Source: Acidobacteriota bacterium (GTDB lineage Bacteria; Acidobacteriota; Terriglobia; Acidiferrales; UBA7541). Taken from it: a stretch of 16,172 nucleotides of DNA. Position numbers and translations under genes: made by a program. Below the pieces are notes generated by a model. That model searched no databases. It was not told the origin of the DNA and worked only from the letters and a program-made list of their open reading frames with translations. The DNA lies in the NCBI GenBank assembly GCA_003224075.1, contig QHYF01000087.1:1-16172 (forward strand). The letters are read 5' to 3'. Of this stretch, positions 1 through 7,185 are shown one piece after another (the first letter of the stretch is position 1; each line of letters starts with the position of its first letter).

Positions 1-833
1 GTACCCGGGGCGGGATGCTCGCTCCATTGCTTCTTTGAAATGGCGAGAAACATATCGTAATCCTTGCGCGCAAAAGCAGCTCCCGCGTCATACACTTCTG
101 CGGCGAAAGCCAGACTTGGTAATTCCGGATAACCCGCGGCCGCGGCGTGCATGAGCTGGGCCGCCTCAATTTCCTTTCCGTCCTGCTGTGCCAGCTTGGC
201 GGCCTGCCCGGCTTTTTCCAGGGCGCCGGTGGCGCGCGTCCACAGGTCATTTACTTCTTTGAACTCTGGCTTGTTGGCATCTTCGAAATATCCGCCGTTG
301 TGCCCGTGCAGCGCTTTGTCAGCGGTGTCGACATCGCCGATCAGCAGCGCCGCTTTGGCCGCGAGCAGCGCCGCCTTATCCGACTGCGGTGCCGTGCGCA
401 GCGTTTCTTTGAGGTGCGGCAGCGCCTCTGCGTATCGTCCCTGTTTCACCAGCCGCTCGCCAACGTACATCTCGCGTCCAGCATGAAAATACGTCCGCCC
501 GTGGGCGAGCGCCACAACGAGCAACAAAAGCAAGGCTGCGAGACTCACCTTCAGCCACTGAGGATAATCCCAGTCCTTGATCAACGGTCCGCAGGCTGCG
601 CAGAATCGGAGATTTCCAATCTGTACGGCGTCGGACGAGCTTCCGATATATGTGTTACAGCGCGCGCAAATGGACTTGTTGATGAGCGGCACGTAAGAGG
701 AAAGTTGCCCTCTCTGTTTTGCCTCTTGGGAGGCCTTTTGCACGCACATTTCGCAATAGGTTATGCCATTCAGGTCAAACAAGGACCGTATCGAAAAGGT
801 CTGACCGCACCGGCTGCAAGTGGCATCGCTCAT
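1..833 (-). CDS. Double zinc-ribbon, single-TM protein with helical repeat region (partial, 3' end off window)
   Basis: The reading frame is open from ATG at 833 to the left edge, so the C-terminus is missing (277 residues visible). Two four-cysteine zinc ribbons occupy the N-terminus: C6/C9/C27/C30 and C56/C59/C78/C81. One hydrophobic helix follows at about residues 94-110 (WLKVSLAALLLLLVVALA), then an Ala/Lys-rich helical region (from about 115) with TPR-like text such as GERLVKQGRYAEALPHLKETL. The layout suggests a membrane-anchored protein with cytoplasmic zinc ribbons and an extracytoplasmic TPR-like scaffold; no enzymatic motif is visible. No good Shine-Dalgarno precedes the ATG, but the first Cys-x-x-Cys follows it closely and supports this start. 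It lies 140 bp downstream of the serine hydrolase gene on the same strand. I do not recognise a named family, so function is unknown. Confidence 0.8.
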   Translation of the reverse strand, partial: MSDATCSRCGQTFSIRSLFDLNGITYCEMCVQKASQEAKQRGQLSSYVPLINKSICARCNTYIGSSSDAVQIGNLRFCAACGPLIKDWDYPQWLKVSLAALLLLLVVALAHGRTYFHAGREMYVGERLVKQGRYAEALPHLKETLRTAPQSDKAALLAAKAALLIGDVDTADKALHGHNGGYFEDANKPEFKEVNDLWTRATGALEKAGQAAKLAQQDGKEIEAAQLMHAAAAGYPELPSLAFAAEVYDAGAAFARKDYDMFLAISKKQWSEHPAPG

Positions 834-869
834 GGAGGCGAACTATGTACCCGAAACGTGACGTATGGA

Positions 870-893
870 AGATCTCTGATGACCAGGAGATCT
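870..893. repeat. Inverted repeat AGATCTC-N10-GAGATCT upstream of the zinc-ribbon gene
   Basis: Perfect 7-bp arms at 870-876 and 887-893, with CTG/CAG able to extend the pairing towards the centre. It lies 37-60 bp upstream of the ATG at 833. It could be an operator or an RNA hairpin; no T-run follows on either strand, so it is not a typical terminator. Confidence 0.45.
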
Positions 894-895
894 AA

Positions 896-924
896 GCAAA
901 ACAGACACCAGTTCATTTTGAACT
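896..924 (-). terminator. Weak candidate terminator after the serine hydrolase gene
   Basis: Read on the minus strand, a 6-bp stem AGTTCA/TGAACT with a 3-nt loop (910-924) is followed by a moderately T-rich stretch ending in TTTT. It sits 50 bp after the hydrolase stop codon. The stem is short, so confidence is limited. Confidence 0.35.
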
Positions 925-973
925 CTTCAATGGTTGGCGGTCTAGGACAAAAGCTTCTTGGGTGGCGGGATTG

Positions 974-2146
974 CTACTTGGCTTGCTGCGAGAAGAAGTA
1001 AGCGTCGGCAACTTGCAGCGCGAATTTTTCCGGATCGAGGTCGGTGCGGTTGCAAAGAATGACGATGGTGAGCTTATCGTCGAAGAATCGCTCGATCACG
1101 GTGCGGAAACCCATGGTGCTTCCCGTGTGCCACATGCGCTGGTGTCCTTGATAAGGGTCAAGAAACCAGCCGAAGCCGTAGGAGACGGGCTTGCCAGGGT
1201 GCAGATTGTCGTCGCTCGGTTCTTTCGGCCAGTGCGGGTCGGAGCCATCGGCGAGTTTCACCGGAATCAGGGCGGGTCGCATTTCTTTTTCGCCGAGCAA
1301 AGCGTGGTGCGTGATGGCCGCATCCCACTTCGCGAGATCTTCCAGATTGGAATAGATGCCGCCATCACCGAGCGTCGCGGAAGTTGCGCTCTGATCGGTT
1401 TCTTTCAGCGTGTTGTTTTCTTTTGTGTGGCCGAACGCGCGATTCGCAACTTCGTTTTTTCCTTTTTCGTAGACGATGGTGTGAGTCATTTTCAACGGGG
1501 CAAAAATTCCTTTTTGCAGAGCTTCGCCGTACGATTTTCCTGAAACTTTGGCGACGATTAGGCCGAGAATCACGTAGCCGGAATTGCTATAGGACCAGCT
1601 GGTTGCCAGCGCAAATTTTAGGGATTTTTCTTTCTTCAACAATTCCAAAACTTCGCCGTCCTGGATTTGGTGATCCGGCGACCAAAGCGGTCCCTTCGCT
1701 TTTTCGGCTGCCACCATCAAGTCTTCGTAATCCGGCAAGTCGGAAGTGTGATTCAGAAGATTTCGAATAGTAATCGATTTTCCGTACGCTGGAAAATCGG
1801 GAAAGATTTCCGTGAGCGTTTCCTCATAGCGGATTTTCCCGTCGCGCACAAGCAGCATGATAGCCATCGCGGTGAACTGCTTGGTAAAAGACGCCAGCCG
1901 GAAATTTGTCCAGGCGTCTATCTTCGTCTTTGACCGGAGGTCACGCACGCCGTAGCCCCGTTCGAACACGTTTGCGCCGTTTTTGCGCACCAGAACAGCG
2001 AGACCGGGCTCGTCCGGAGAAGTCACACTCGAGAAAATCGCTTCGATTTTCTTCTCTGCTGACGATTCGGCCGATTGCGCTCGCGTTTTGTTTGCCGTCG
2101 CCAAAACGACTAGCGCCAAGATGGAAACTACGGCTATCCGCTTCAC
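974..2146 (-). CDS. Exported beta-lactamase-fold serine hydrolase
   Basis: 390 residues from GTG at 2146. I chose this start because AGGGGG lies a few bases upstream and a signal peptide begins here (KR, then a hydrophobic stretch VVSILALVVLATA, possible cleavage after A23); the frame stays open upstream without signal-like sequence. The family triad is present: S86-F-T-K89 (SxxK nucleophile), Y186-S-N188 (YxN) and H340-T-G342 (the KTG-equivalent box). This is the class C beta-lactamase / penicillin-binding-protein-like fold that includes esterases, D-aminopeptidases and peptidases. The substrate cannot be told from motifs; real beta-lactamase activity is possible but should not be assumed. 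Expected location is periplasm or cell surface. The gene is divergent from the lpdA operon and upstream of the zinc-ribbon gene. Codon use looks somewhat more A/T-rich than in the neighbouring operon (impression, not computed). Confidence 0.88.
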   Translation of the reverse strand: MKRIAVVSILALVVLATANKTRAQSAESSAEKKIEAIFSSVTSPDEPGLAVLVRKNGANVFERGYGVRDLRSKTKIDAWTNFRLASFTKQFTAMAIMLLVRDGKIRYEETLTEIFPDFPAYGKSITIRNLLNHTSDLPDYEDLMVAAEKAKGPLWSPDHQIQDGEVLELLKKEKSLKFALATSWSYSNSGYVILGLIVAKVSGKSYGEALQKGIFAPLKMTHTIVYEKGKNEVANRAFGHTKENNTLKETDQSATSATLGDGGIYSNLEDLAKWDAAITHHALLGEKEMRPALIPVKLADGSDPHWPKEPSDDNLHPGKPVSYGFGWFLDPYQGHQRMWHTGSTMGFRTVIERFFDDKLTIVILCNRTDLDPEKFALQVADAYFFSQQAK

Positions 2147-2169
2147 CAAGCCCCCTTCACTCGCGCCGC

Positions 2170-2178
2170 AGCATATCA
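2170..2178 (-). promoter_or_regulatory. Candidate extended -10 promoter of the serine hydrolase gene
   Basis: On the minus strand the sequence reads TGATATGCT, an extended -10 (TGn plus TATGCT). Transcription would start near 2163, giving a leader of about 18 nt that contains the AGGGGG ribosome site. No convincing -35 is seen 17 bp upstream. Confidence 0.4.
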
Positions 2179-2414
2179 TTCGCGCGTCATTCCACGCACA
2201 TGACCGGCTGCGCTTTACGGTCGAAAGGCCCCCTCGCAAGGCGCTACCCTCGCATTGATTCAAATCTCGTTTAGCGGCCGTCCGAATTCATCCTGGCGAA
2301 GCCAGAACTGAGTTGAAAACGGGTAGCGCCCCATCGTTTACCGGCTTACTGTCAGGTGGACGTTTGGCCGGCATACCGGAAACAGATGGCCGACCATCCG
2401 CGCGGAAGCTGAGG

Positions 2415-2443
2415 TTGCGAGGGCGGCGGGCGGCTGTTAAAAT
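2415..2443 (+). promoter_or_regulatory. Sigma70-type promoter of the lpdA-lipB-E1-E2 operon
   Basis: TTGCGA at 2415-2420 and TAAAAT at 2438-2443 with exactly 17 bp between them. The predicted start is near 2450, giving a leader of about 160 nt before the lpdA GTG. The -10 sits in an A/T-rich island in otherwise G/C-rich DNA. Confidence 0.55.
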
Positions 2444-2530
2444 TTGATGTTTGCTGGGACGCAGCCGTCTGCGCCGTATGGGCAGGCGGCTTTTTGTCCG
2501 TCTGGCGCCCCGTCTTATCGGCCTGATCCC

Positions 2531-2546
2531 CTCGAACTTGTTCGAG
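2531..2546 (+). promoter_or_regulatory. Perfect 16-bp palindrome in the operon leader
   Basis: CTCGAACTTGTTCGAG: 7-bp arms around TT. It lies about 80 nt downstream of the predicted transcription start. As DNA it could be a repressor operator; as RNA it would fold into a 6-bp stem capped by a CUUG tetraloop. No T-run follows, so it is not a terminator. The GAAC/GTTC halves resemble LexA-type half-sites but the 2-bp spacing does not match the known LexA boxes. Confidence 0.45.
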
Positions 2547-2609
2547 CGTGACTGCGGTGAGGTAGCACTCAACTTACCCGTCTTGGCCCCTGCGGAAGGG
2601 AGAATACGC

Positions 2610-4007
2610 GTGGCAAAGTACGACGTGGCGATTATCGGAAGCGGTCCGGGTGGGTACGTGGCGGCGATCCGGGCGGGCGAACTTGGCCTGAAAACAGTCG
2701 TCGTGGAGAAGGACCCGTTTCTGGGCGGGACCTGCTTGCACGTTGGCTGCATTCCCACCAAGGTGCTGCTTCACCACGCGGAAGTCTACGATCAATTCAA
2801 AAACGGCGCGGAATTGGGGTTTGAAGTCAGCGGCCTGAAGATCAACTGGGCAAACGTGCTGGCGCGGAAGGACAAGATCGTCAAGAAGCACTCCAAGGGT
2901 ATTGAGTTTCTCTTCAAGAAGAACAAGGTGGAGTGGGTGCAGGGCTGGGGCAAATATGAAGGGCCGGGCAGGGTGAGCGTCGAGAAAGACGGCAAGAAGA
3001 CGGCGATTGAAGCTTCGAACATCCTCGTGGTGAGCGGTTCGGAAGCGAAATCGCTTCCCGGCATTGAACCGGACCACAAGACGATTCTTACGAACCGCTC
3101 GATCCTGGAGCTTCCGGAGATTCCGAAGACGTTGATCATCGTTGGCGCGGGCGCCGTCGGCGTGGAATTCGCCTCCATATACAACTCGTTTGGAACGCAA
3201 GTGACCATTCTGGAGATGCTGCCGCGGGTCGTGCCCGTGGAGGATGAAGAGGTTTCCGCGGAACTCGACAAGACCTTCCGGAAGAAAAATATCCAGATTT
3301 ATACGAGCAGCGCGGTAGAGTCGGTGAGGAAGGATGCGAAGGGCGTCGCGGTTTCGTTCAAGGACAAGGACGGGAAAACACAAACACTGCAGGCGGAAAA
3401 ACTGCTGCTGGCGGTGGGCCGCAAGCCGATGACGGAGAATTGCGGGCTGGAGAAATCAAAGGCCAGACTGGAGCGCGGGTTCGTGCACGCCGGGGATTAT
3501 ATGGAGACGGCGGAGAAGGGGCTGTATGCCATCGGCGATATCGTTGCGGGCCTGCCGCAACTGGCGCACGCGGCGATGATGGAAGGAATCGTCGCGGTAA
3601 CGCACATCGCCGGAAAGCCGGCGCACCAGATCGTGAAGACGCGGATTCCCAACGCCACCTATTGCGAACCGCAGATTGGCTCGATTGGGCTGACGGAAAA
3701 GCAGGCGCGCGACGCGGGATACTCGGTGAAAACCGGAAAGTTTCCGTTTGTAGGAAACAGCAAAGCGACGATTCTGGGGAATCACGGCGGGTTCATCAAG
3801 GTCGTTTCCGAAGAGATGTACGGCGAAGTGCTGGGGATTCATATCATCGGGCCGCTGGCAACGGAAATTCTCGCCGAAGCGGCGGCGGTGCTGAACCTCG
3901 AAGGCACCATCGACGACATGATGAACATGATCCACGCGCACCCGACCGTGTGGGAAGGGATGGGCGACGCGTTTGCGAGCGTGAGAGGGTTGCAGATCAA
4001 TGTGTAG
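2610..4007 (+). CDS. lpdA: Dihydrolipoyl dehydrogenase (E3)
   Basis: 465 residues from GTG at 2610, chosen because GGAAGGGAG ends 7 nt upstream and the FAD-binding strand starts immediately (KYDVAIIGSGPGG, residues 3-15). Redox-active disulfide C42-x4-C47 in GGTCLHVGCIPTK. A second Rossmann motif for NAD (VGAGAVGVEFASIY) is in the middle. The C-terminal dimerisation domain ends with the catalytic HxHPTxxE motif, H444 and E449. Length is normal for the family. E3 reoxidises dihydrolipoamide on E2 with FAD and NAD+. It is the first gene of the operon and sits beside lipB and the E1/E2 genes, so it is most likely the dedicated E3 of this complex, though one E3 can serve several lipoyl enzymes. 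Confidence 0.97.
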   Translation: MAKYDVAIIGSGPGGYVAAIRAGELGLKTVVVEKDPFLGGTCLHVGCIPTKVLLHHAEVYDQFKNGAELGFEVSGLKINWANVLARKDKIVKKHSKGIEFLFKKNKVEWVQGWGKYEGPGRVSVEKDGKKTAIEASNILVVSGSEAKSLPGIEPDHKTILTNRSILELPEIPKTLIIVGAGAVGVEFASIYNSFGTQVTILEMLPRVVPVEDEEVSAELDKTFRKKNIQIYTSSAVESVRKDAKGVAVSFKDKDGKTQTLQAEKLLLAVGRKPMTENCGLEKSKARLERGFVHAGDYMETAEKGLYAIGDIVAGLPQLAHAAMMEGIVAVTHIAGKPAHQIVKTRIPNATYCEPQIGSIGLTEKQARDAGYSVKTGKFPFVGNSKATILGNHGGFIKVVSEEMYGEVLGIHIIGPLATEILAEAAAVLNLEGTIDDMMNMIHAHPTVWEGMGDAFASVRGLQINV

Positions 4008-4144
4008 TGACTCGTGATTGGTGACACGCGATGGGAAGATGGGAAAGAGTTGACAGTCGAAAGCTCAAAGCTGAAGGGAAAATTCTAGTTCAGCGGCCTT
4101 CTTTGCCCTTTTGACCTTCAACTGTTGACCTTCGGATCCGGCTA
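4008..4144. other. lpdA-lipB spacer with a 9-bp direct repeat
   Basis: 137 bp without a gene. TTGACCTTC occurs at 4111-4119 and again at 4125-4133 (period 14), and the junction forms the palindrome TCAACTGTTGA at 4118-4128. The first 25 bp read on the minus strand as degenerate GTCAC/ATCAC units (see the similar stretch near 8767-8797). No terminator is visible, so read-through from lpdA into lipB is plausible. Confidence 0.4.
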
Positions 4145-4867
4145 ATGAACCGTTGCCACACGATCGATCTCGGGCTGATTGGCTACGCGGAAGCGTGGGC
4201 GCTGCAGAAACGCATCGTAGCGGCGCGCAAAGCCGGTGCGATTGAAGATGTGCTTCTCGTTTGCGAGCATCCGCACGTGATCACGCAGGGACGAAACGGC
4301 AAGCGCGAGCACCTGCTGGCTTCAGAACATCTGTTGCGGCAGAAAGGCGTGGAATACTACGAGACCAGCCGCGGCGGGGACATCACCTATCACGGGCCGG
4401 GACAAATCGTCGGATATCCGATCCTGAATCTGGGCGCGATCCGGCGGGACGTCGTTTGGTATGTGCGGATGCTGGAAGAAGCGATGATTCGGGCGACCTC
4501 CGAATTTGGAATTACTGCGGAGCGCGTTGCGGGAAAAACCGGGATCTGGGTGAAGAGCGGAGACACCGAAGAAAAGCTGGCCGCCATCGGCGTGCACATC
4601 AGCCGCTGGGTGACTTCGCACGGATTTGCGTATAACGTTTCGACGGATTTGCGGTATTTCGACCTGATCGTGCCGTGTGGGATCGCGGACCGCAAGGCGA
4701 CCTCGCTGGAAAAACTGCTGGGGCGGACCGTTGAGCAAGAGGAAGTGGCGCCGCGGATCGCGAGGCACTTGGGAGAATTGTTCGGGCGGGAGATGCAAGA
4801 GGCATCGAAGAAAGAACTGCTTGAGAGACTGGAGCACGCCGAACGGTTCGTTACGGTTTCAGCGTAG
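4145..4867 (+). CDS. lipB: Lipoyl(octanoyl) transferase
   Basis: 240 residues, typical length. The enzyme moves the octanoyl group from acyl carrier protein to the target lysine of lipoyl domains, the step before sulfur insertion by LipA. Family signatures are all present: the RGGDITYHGPGQIVGYPI block at residues 76-93, catalytic Lys144 in KLAAIGVHI, H159-G-F in the VTSHGFAYN strand, and the catalytic Cys178 in IVPCGI. ATG at 4145 is used; the ribosome site before it is weak (GGATCCGG). It lies between E3 and E1-alpha with only 15 bp to the next gene, so it is co-expressed with the lipoyl enzyme complex and presumably modifies Lys43 of the E2 encoded downstream. No lipA is present in the window. 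Confidence 0.96.
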   Translation: MNRCHTIDLGLIGYAEAWALQKRIVAARKAGAIEDVLLVCEHPHVITQGRNGKREHLLASEHLLRQKGVEYYETSRGGDITYHGPGQIVGYPILNLGAIRRDVVWYVRMLEEAMIRATSEFGITAERVAGKTGIWVKSGDTEEKLAAIGVHISRWVTSHGFAYNVSTDLRYFDLIVPCGIADRKATSLEKLLGRTVEQEEVAPRIARHLGELFGREMQEASKKELLERLEHAERFVTVSA

Positions 4868-4882
4868 AACCTGGAGCAGGGG

Positions 4883-6148
4883 ATGAAGAAGGAATTGACG
4901 CGGCAGCAGTACCTGGACCTGTATTACTACATGCGGCTGAACCGCGCCGTCGAAGACACCATGGTGAAGCTGTTCCGGCAGAACAAGATTGTCGGAGGGC
5001 TTTATTCCAGCCTGGGCCAGGAAGCGATTTCCGTGGGGACTTCGTACGCGCTGGAAAAGAAGGACTGGCTGGCGCCGATGATCCGCAATATCGGGGCGCT
5101 GCTGGTGAAGGGCGTGCCGCCGCGCGACATTTTCATGCAGCACATGGCGAAATACGACTCGCCGACCAAGGGTAAGGATGGCACGAGCCACTTCGGCGAC
5201 CTGGACAATTTGCACATCGTTTCGCCGATTTCGATGCTGGGCGATTTAATTCCCGTGATGGTGGGCGTCGCGATGGCCGGGCGTTACCTGGGGCAGAAGA
5301 TCGTAGCGATGACCTGGATTGGCGACGGCGGCAGCTCGACCGGCGTGTTTCACGAAGGATTGAATTTTGCGGCTACGCAGAAGGCCCCGTTCGTCCTGGT
5401 GCTGGAAAACAACCTATGGGCATATTCGACGCCGGTCGGCAGGCAGGTGCCGCTCGAAAACCTGGCCGACCGCGCCAAAGCTTACGGTATCGAGAGTTAC
5501 ATCGTAGATGGGAATGACGTGGTCGCGGTGTACTCGGCGGCAAAAGAAGCAGTCGAACGGGCCCGCGCGGGCGAGGGACCAATCCTCATCGAGGCCAAGA
5601 CTTTCCGGCGGTTGGGTCACGCGCAGCATGACCCGGCCGAGTACGTGCCGAAGGAAATGCGCTCTTACTGGGAGGCGCGCGATCCCATCACGCTGCACGA
5701 AAAGTTTTTGACAAGCGAAAAGCTTCTCGACGCCGGCGGCAAGAAAGAGATCGAGCAGAAGCTCGACACGCTGCTCGCCAGCGAGCGGGAGTTTGCGGAA
5801 AATTCGCCCCTGCCTCCGGGGGAATTGGCCGAGACGGGCGTGTACTGCACCGGGGACGAATGCCACAAGATCCGCGCGAAATGGGAGCGGCCCATTGCCG
5901 AAGTAACGCCGCCGAAATCGAGTGTCGCAGCGGTGTGGACCATCCCGGGATTCGGATCGGGCAAAGGCTCCGGCGGCGCCAACGCTCCAATTCACTTTGG
6001 CGACACGCAGACTGCTGTGGGGAAGCCCGCGAGTGAGGCGAAATCCGCTAACGACGGAAAGCCGGTGGCGAAGGTGGCCGTAAAGGCGGCGGCAAAGAAA
6101 ACGGCGAAAACCGCACGGGCGACTGCTTCGAGAAAGGCGCGGAGGTGA
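4883..6148 (+). CDS. Thiamine-diphosphate-dependent 2-oxoacid dehydrogenase E1, alpha subunit, with basic C-terminal tail
   Basis: 421 residues; GGAG lies 6 nt before the ATG. The thiamine diphosphate motif runs from G147-D-G149 to N176-N177 at the expected spacing. Also conserved are the YSSLGQEA helix near residue 41, GTSHFG near 100 and the RRLGHAQHDP loop near 243 (site of the regulatory loop in this family). The E1 heterotetramer decarboxylates a 2-oxoacid and acylates lipoyl-E2. Motifs do not separate pyruvate, branched-chain 2-oxoacid and acetoin specificity. The catalytic core ends near residue 330; the remaining 90 residues are unusual. A Gly/Ser-rich linker is followed by a Lys/Ala-rich tail (about 394-421, motifs such as KAAAKKTAKTARA, ending RKARR) resembling histone H1-type tails. 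The 3' end overlaps the ribosome site of the E1-beta gene. Confidence 0.93.
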   Translation: MKKELTRQQYLDLYYYMRLNRAVEDTMVKLFRQNKIVGGLYSSLGQEAISVGTSYALEKKDWLAPMIRNIGALLVKGVPPRDIFMQHMAKYDSPTKGKDGTSHFGDLDNLHIVSPISMLGDLIPVMVGVAMAGRYLGQKIVAMTWIGDGGSSTGVFHEGLNFAATQKAPFVLVLENNLWAYSTPVGRQVPLENLADRAKAYGIESYIVDGNDVVAVYSAAKEAVERARAGEGPILIEAKTFRRLGHAQHDPAEYVPKEMRSYWEARDPITLHEKFLTSEKLLDAGGKKEIEQKLDTLLASEREFAENSPLPPGELAETGVYCTGDECHKIRAKWERPIAEVTPPKSSVAAVWTIPGFGSGKGSGGANAPIHFGDTQTAVGKPASEAKSANDGKPVAKVAVKAAAKKTAKTARATASRKARR

Positions 6149-6150
6149 CC

Positions 6151-7158
6151 ATGGCGAGGACCAATGGCGCCGCCGCGACGAACGGAACGCAAGTCACGTT
6201 TCTCGAAGCCATCAAGCAGGCCATGTTTGAGGAGATGGAACGCGATCCGACGGTAGTGCTGCTCGGGGAAGATGTCGGCGTGTACGGGGGAGCCTTCAAG
6301 ACCAGCGAAGGGTTACTCGAGCGGTTTGGCTGGGAACGGGTGATCGACACGCCGATCAGCGAGAGCGCCATCATCGGCGCCGCGTGCGGAATGAGCTACC
6401 TGGGCCTGCGGCCGATTTGTGAAATGCAGTTCATTGACTTCATCGTTTGCGCCTTCAACCAGATCACGAATTTTGTGGCCAAGGGGCATTACCTGTGGAA
6501 TGCGCCGGCGCCGATGGTGATTCGCGGGCCGTCGGGCGGCGGCGTGCATGGCGGGCCGTTCCATTCGGCGAATCCGGAGATGTATTTTGTTCACACCCCG
6601 GGGCTGAAGGTGATTTATCCCTCGACGCCGTACGACGCCAAAGGGCTGTTGAAAGCGGCGGTGCGGGATAATAATCCAGTGCTCTTCTTCGAACACAAAT
6701 TCCTCTACCGGCGCATCAAAGGAGAAGTTCCTTCCGGCGATTACACCGTGCCCATCGGCAAGGCCGTCGTGCGGCGCGAAGGAAGGCACCTGACGATCCT
6801 TTCCTACGCGGCAATGATGCACACTGCGCTTGAAGCGTCGGACGCGCTGGCGAAAGAAGGCATCGAGGCGGAAGTGATCGATTTGCACACGCTGCTGCCC
6901 CTCGATGAAGAGACGATTCTGAATTCGGTGAAGAAGACGAACAAATGCCTCGTGGTTCACGAAGACACAAAGACCGGCGGAATTGCCGGAGAAATCGCGG
7001 CGATCCTGTTTGAAAAGGCGTTCCAGGACCTGGATGGCCCGCTGGTGCGCGTGACCTCGCTCGATACGCCCGTGCCCTATGCGCCCACGCTGGAAGAATA
7101 TTTCTTGCCCAACGCGAAAAAAGTTTTTTCTGCCGCGAAGGAACTGGCGCGGTATTAG
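6151..7158 (+). CDS. 2-oxoacid dehydrogenase E1, beta subunit
   Basis: 335 residues from ATG at 6151. GGAGG at 6141-6145 lies 5 nt upstream and overlaps the last codons of E1-alpha, whose TGA is at 6146-6148; a GTG at 6145 is also in frame but is part of that ribosome site. The N-terminal pyrimidine-binding domain includes LLGEDVG (E40 is the family's cofactor-activating glutamate), ERVIDTPISE, and the RGPSGGGVHGGPFHS loop. The C-terminal transketolase-type domain (about 205-320) contains EVIDLHTLLPLD and VHEDTKTGG. This subunit binds the pyrimidine part of the cofactor at the interface with the alpha subunit and docks on the E2 core. The residue pattern resembles pyruvate, branched-chain and acetoin E1-beta alike, so substrate is left open. 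The 2-nt spacing after E1-alpha implies translational coupling. Confidence 0.95.
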   Translation: MARTNGAAATNGTQVTFLEAIKQAMFEEMERDPTVVLLGEDVGVYGGAFKTSEGLLERFGWERVIDTPISESAIIGAACGMSYLGLRPICEMQFIDFIVCAFNQITNFVAKGHYLWNAPAPMVIRGPSGGGVHGGPFHSANPEMYFVHTPGLKVIYPSTPYDAKGLLKAAVRDNNPVLFFEHKFLYRRIKGEVPSGDYTVPIGKAVVRREGRHLTILSYAAMMHTALEASDALAKEGIEAEVIDLHTLLPLDEETILNSVKKTNKCLVVHEDTKTGGIAGEIAAILFEKAFQDLDGPLVRVTSLDTPVPYAPTLEEYFLPNAKKVFSAAKELARY

Positions 7159-7185
7159 GATTTTAACGAGAAGAGGAGAGCGATC

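Larger units (their letters stand above)
2147..2609. other. 463-bp divergent intergenic region between the serine hydrolase and lpdA
   Basis: No coding sequence recognised. It holds the hydrolase promoter candidate near 2170, a small hairpin CTGGC-GAA-GCCAG at 2293-2305, the lpdA operon promoter at 2415-2443 and a 16-bp palindrome at 2531-2546. The reading frame of lpdA extends back to an ATG at 2451, but that N-terminal extension (RSRLRRMGRRLFVRL and so on) is not part of the flavoprotein fold. Confidence 0.6.

Noticed and set aside
147..1001. Open frame of 284 codons on the plus strand
   Set aside because: The minus strand of the same DNA encodes a protein with two perfect zinc ribbons and a TM helix, which cannot be by chance; the plus frame has no motif.
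974..2146. Calling the serine hydrolase an antibiotic-resistance beta-lactamase
   Set aside because: SxxK, YxN and HTG are shared by many esterases and peptidases of the same fold; motifs alone do not show antibiotic hydrolysis.
2531..2546. LexA box in the lpdA leader
   Set aside because: GAAC and GTTC halves are separated by 2 bp, not the 4 bp of the Gram-positive box nor the direct-repeat form of alphaproteobacteria; no SOS gene nearby.
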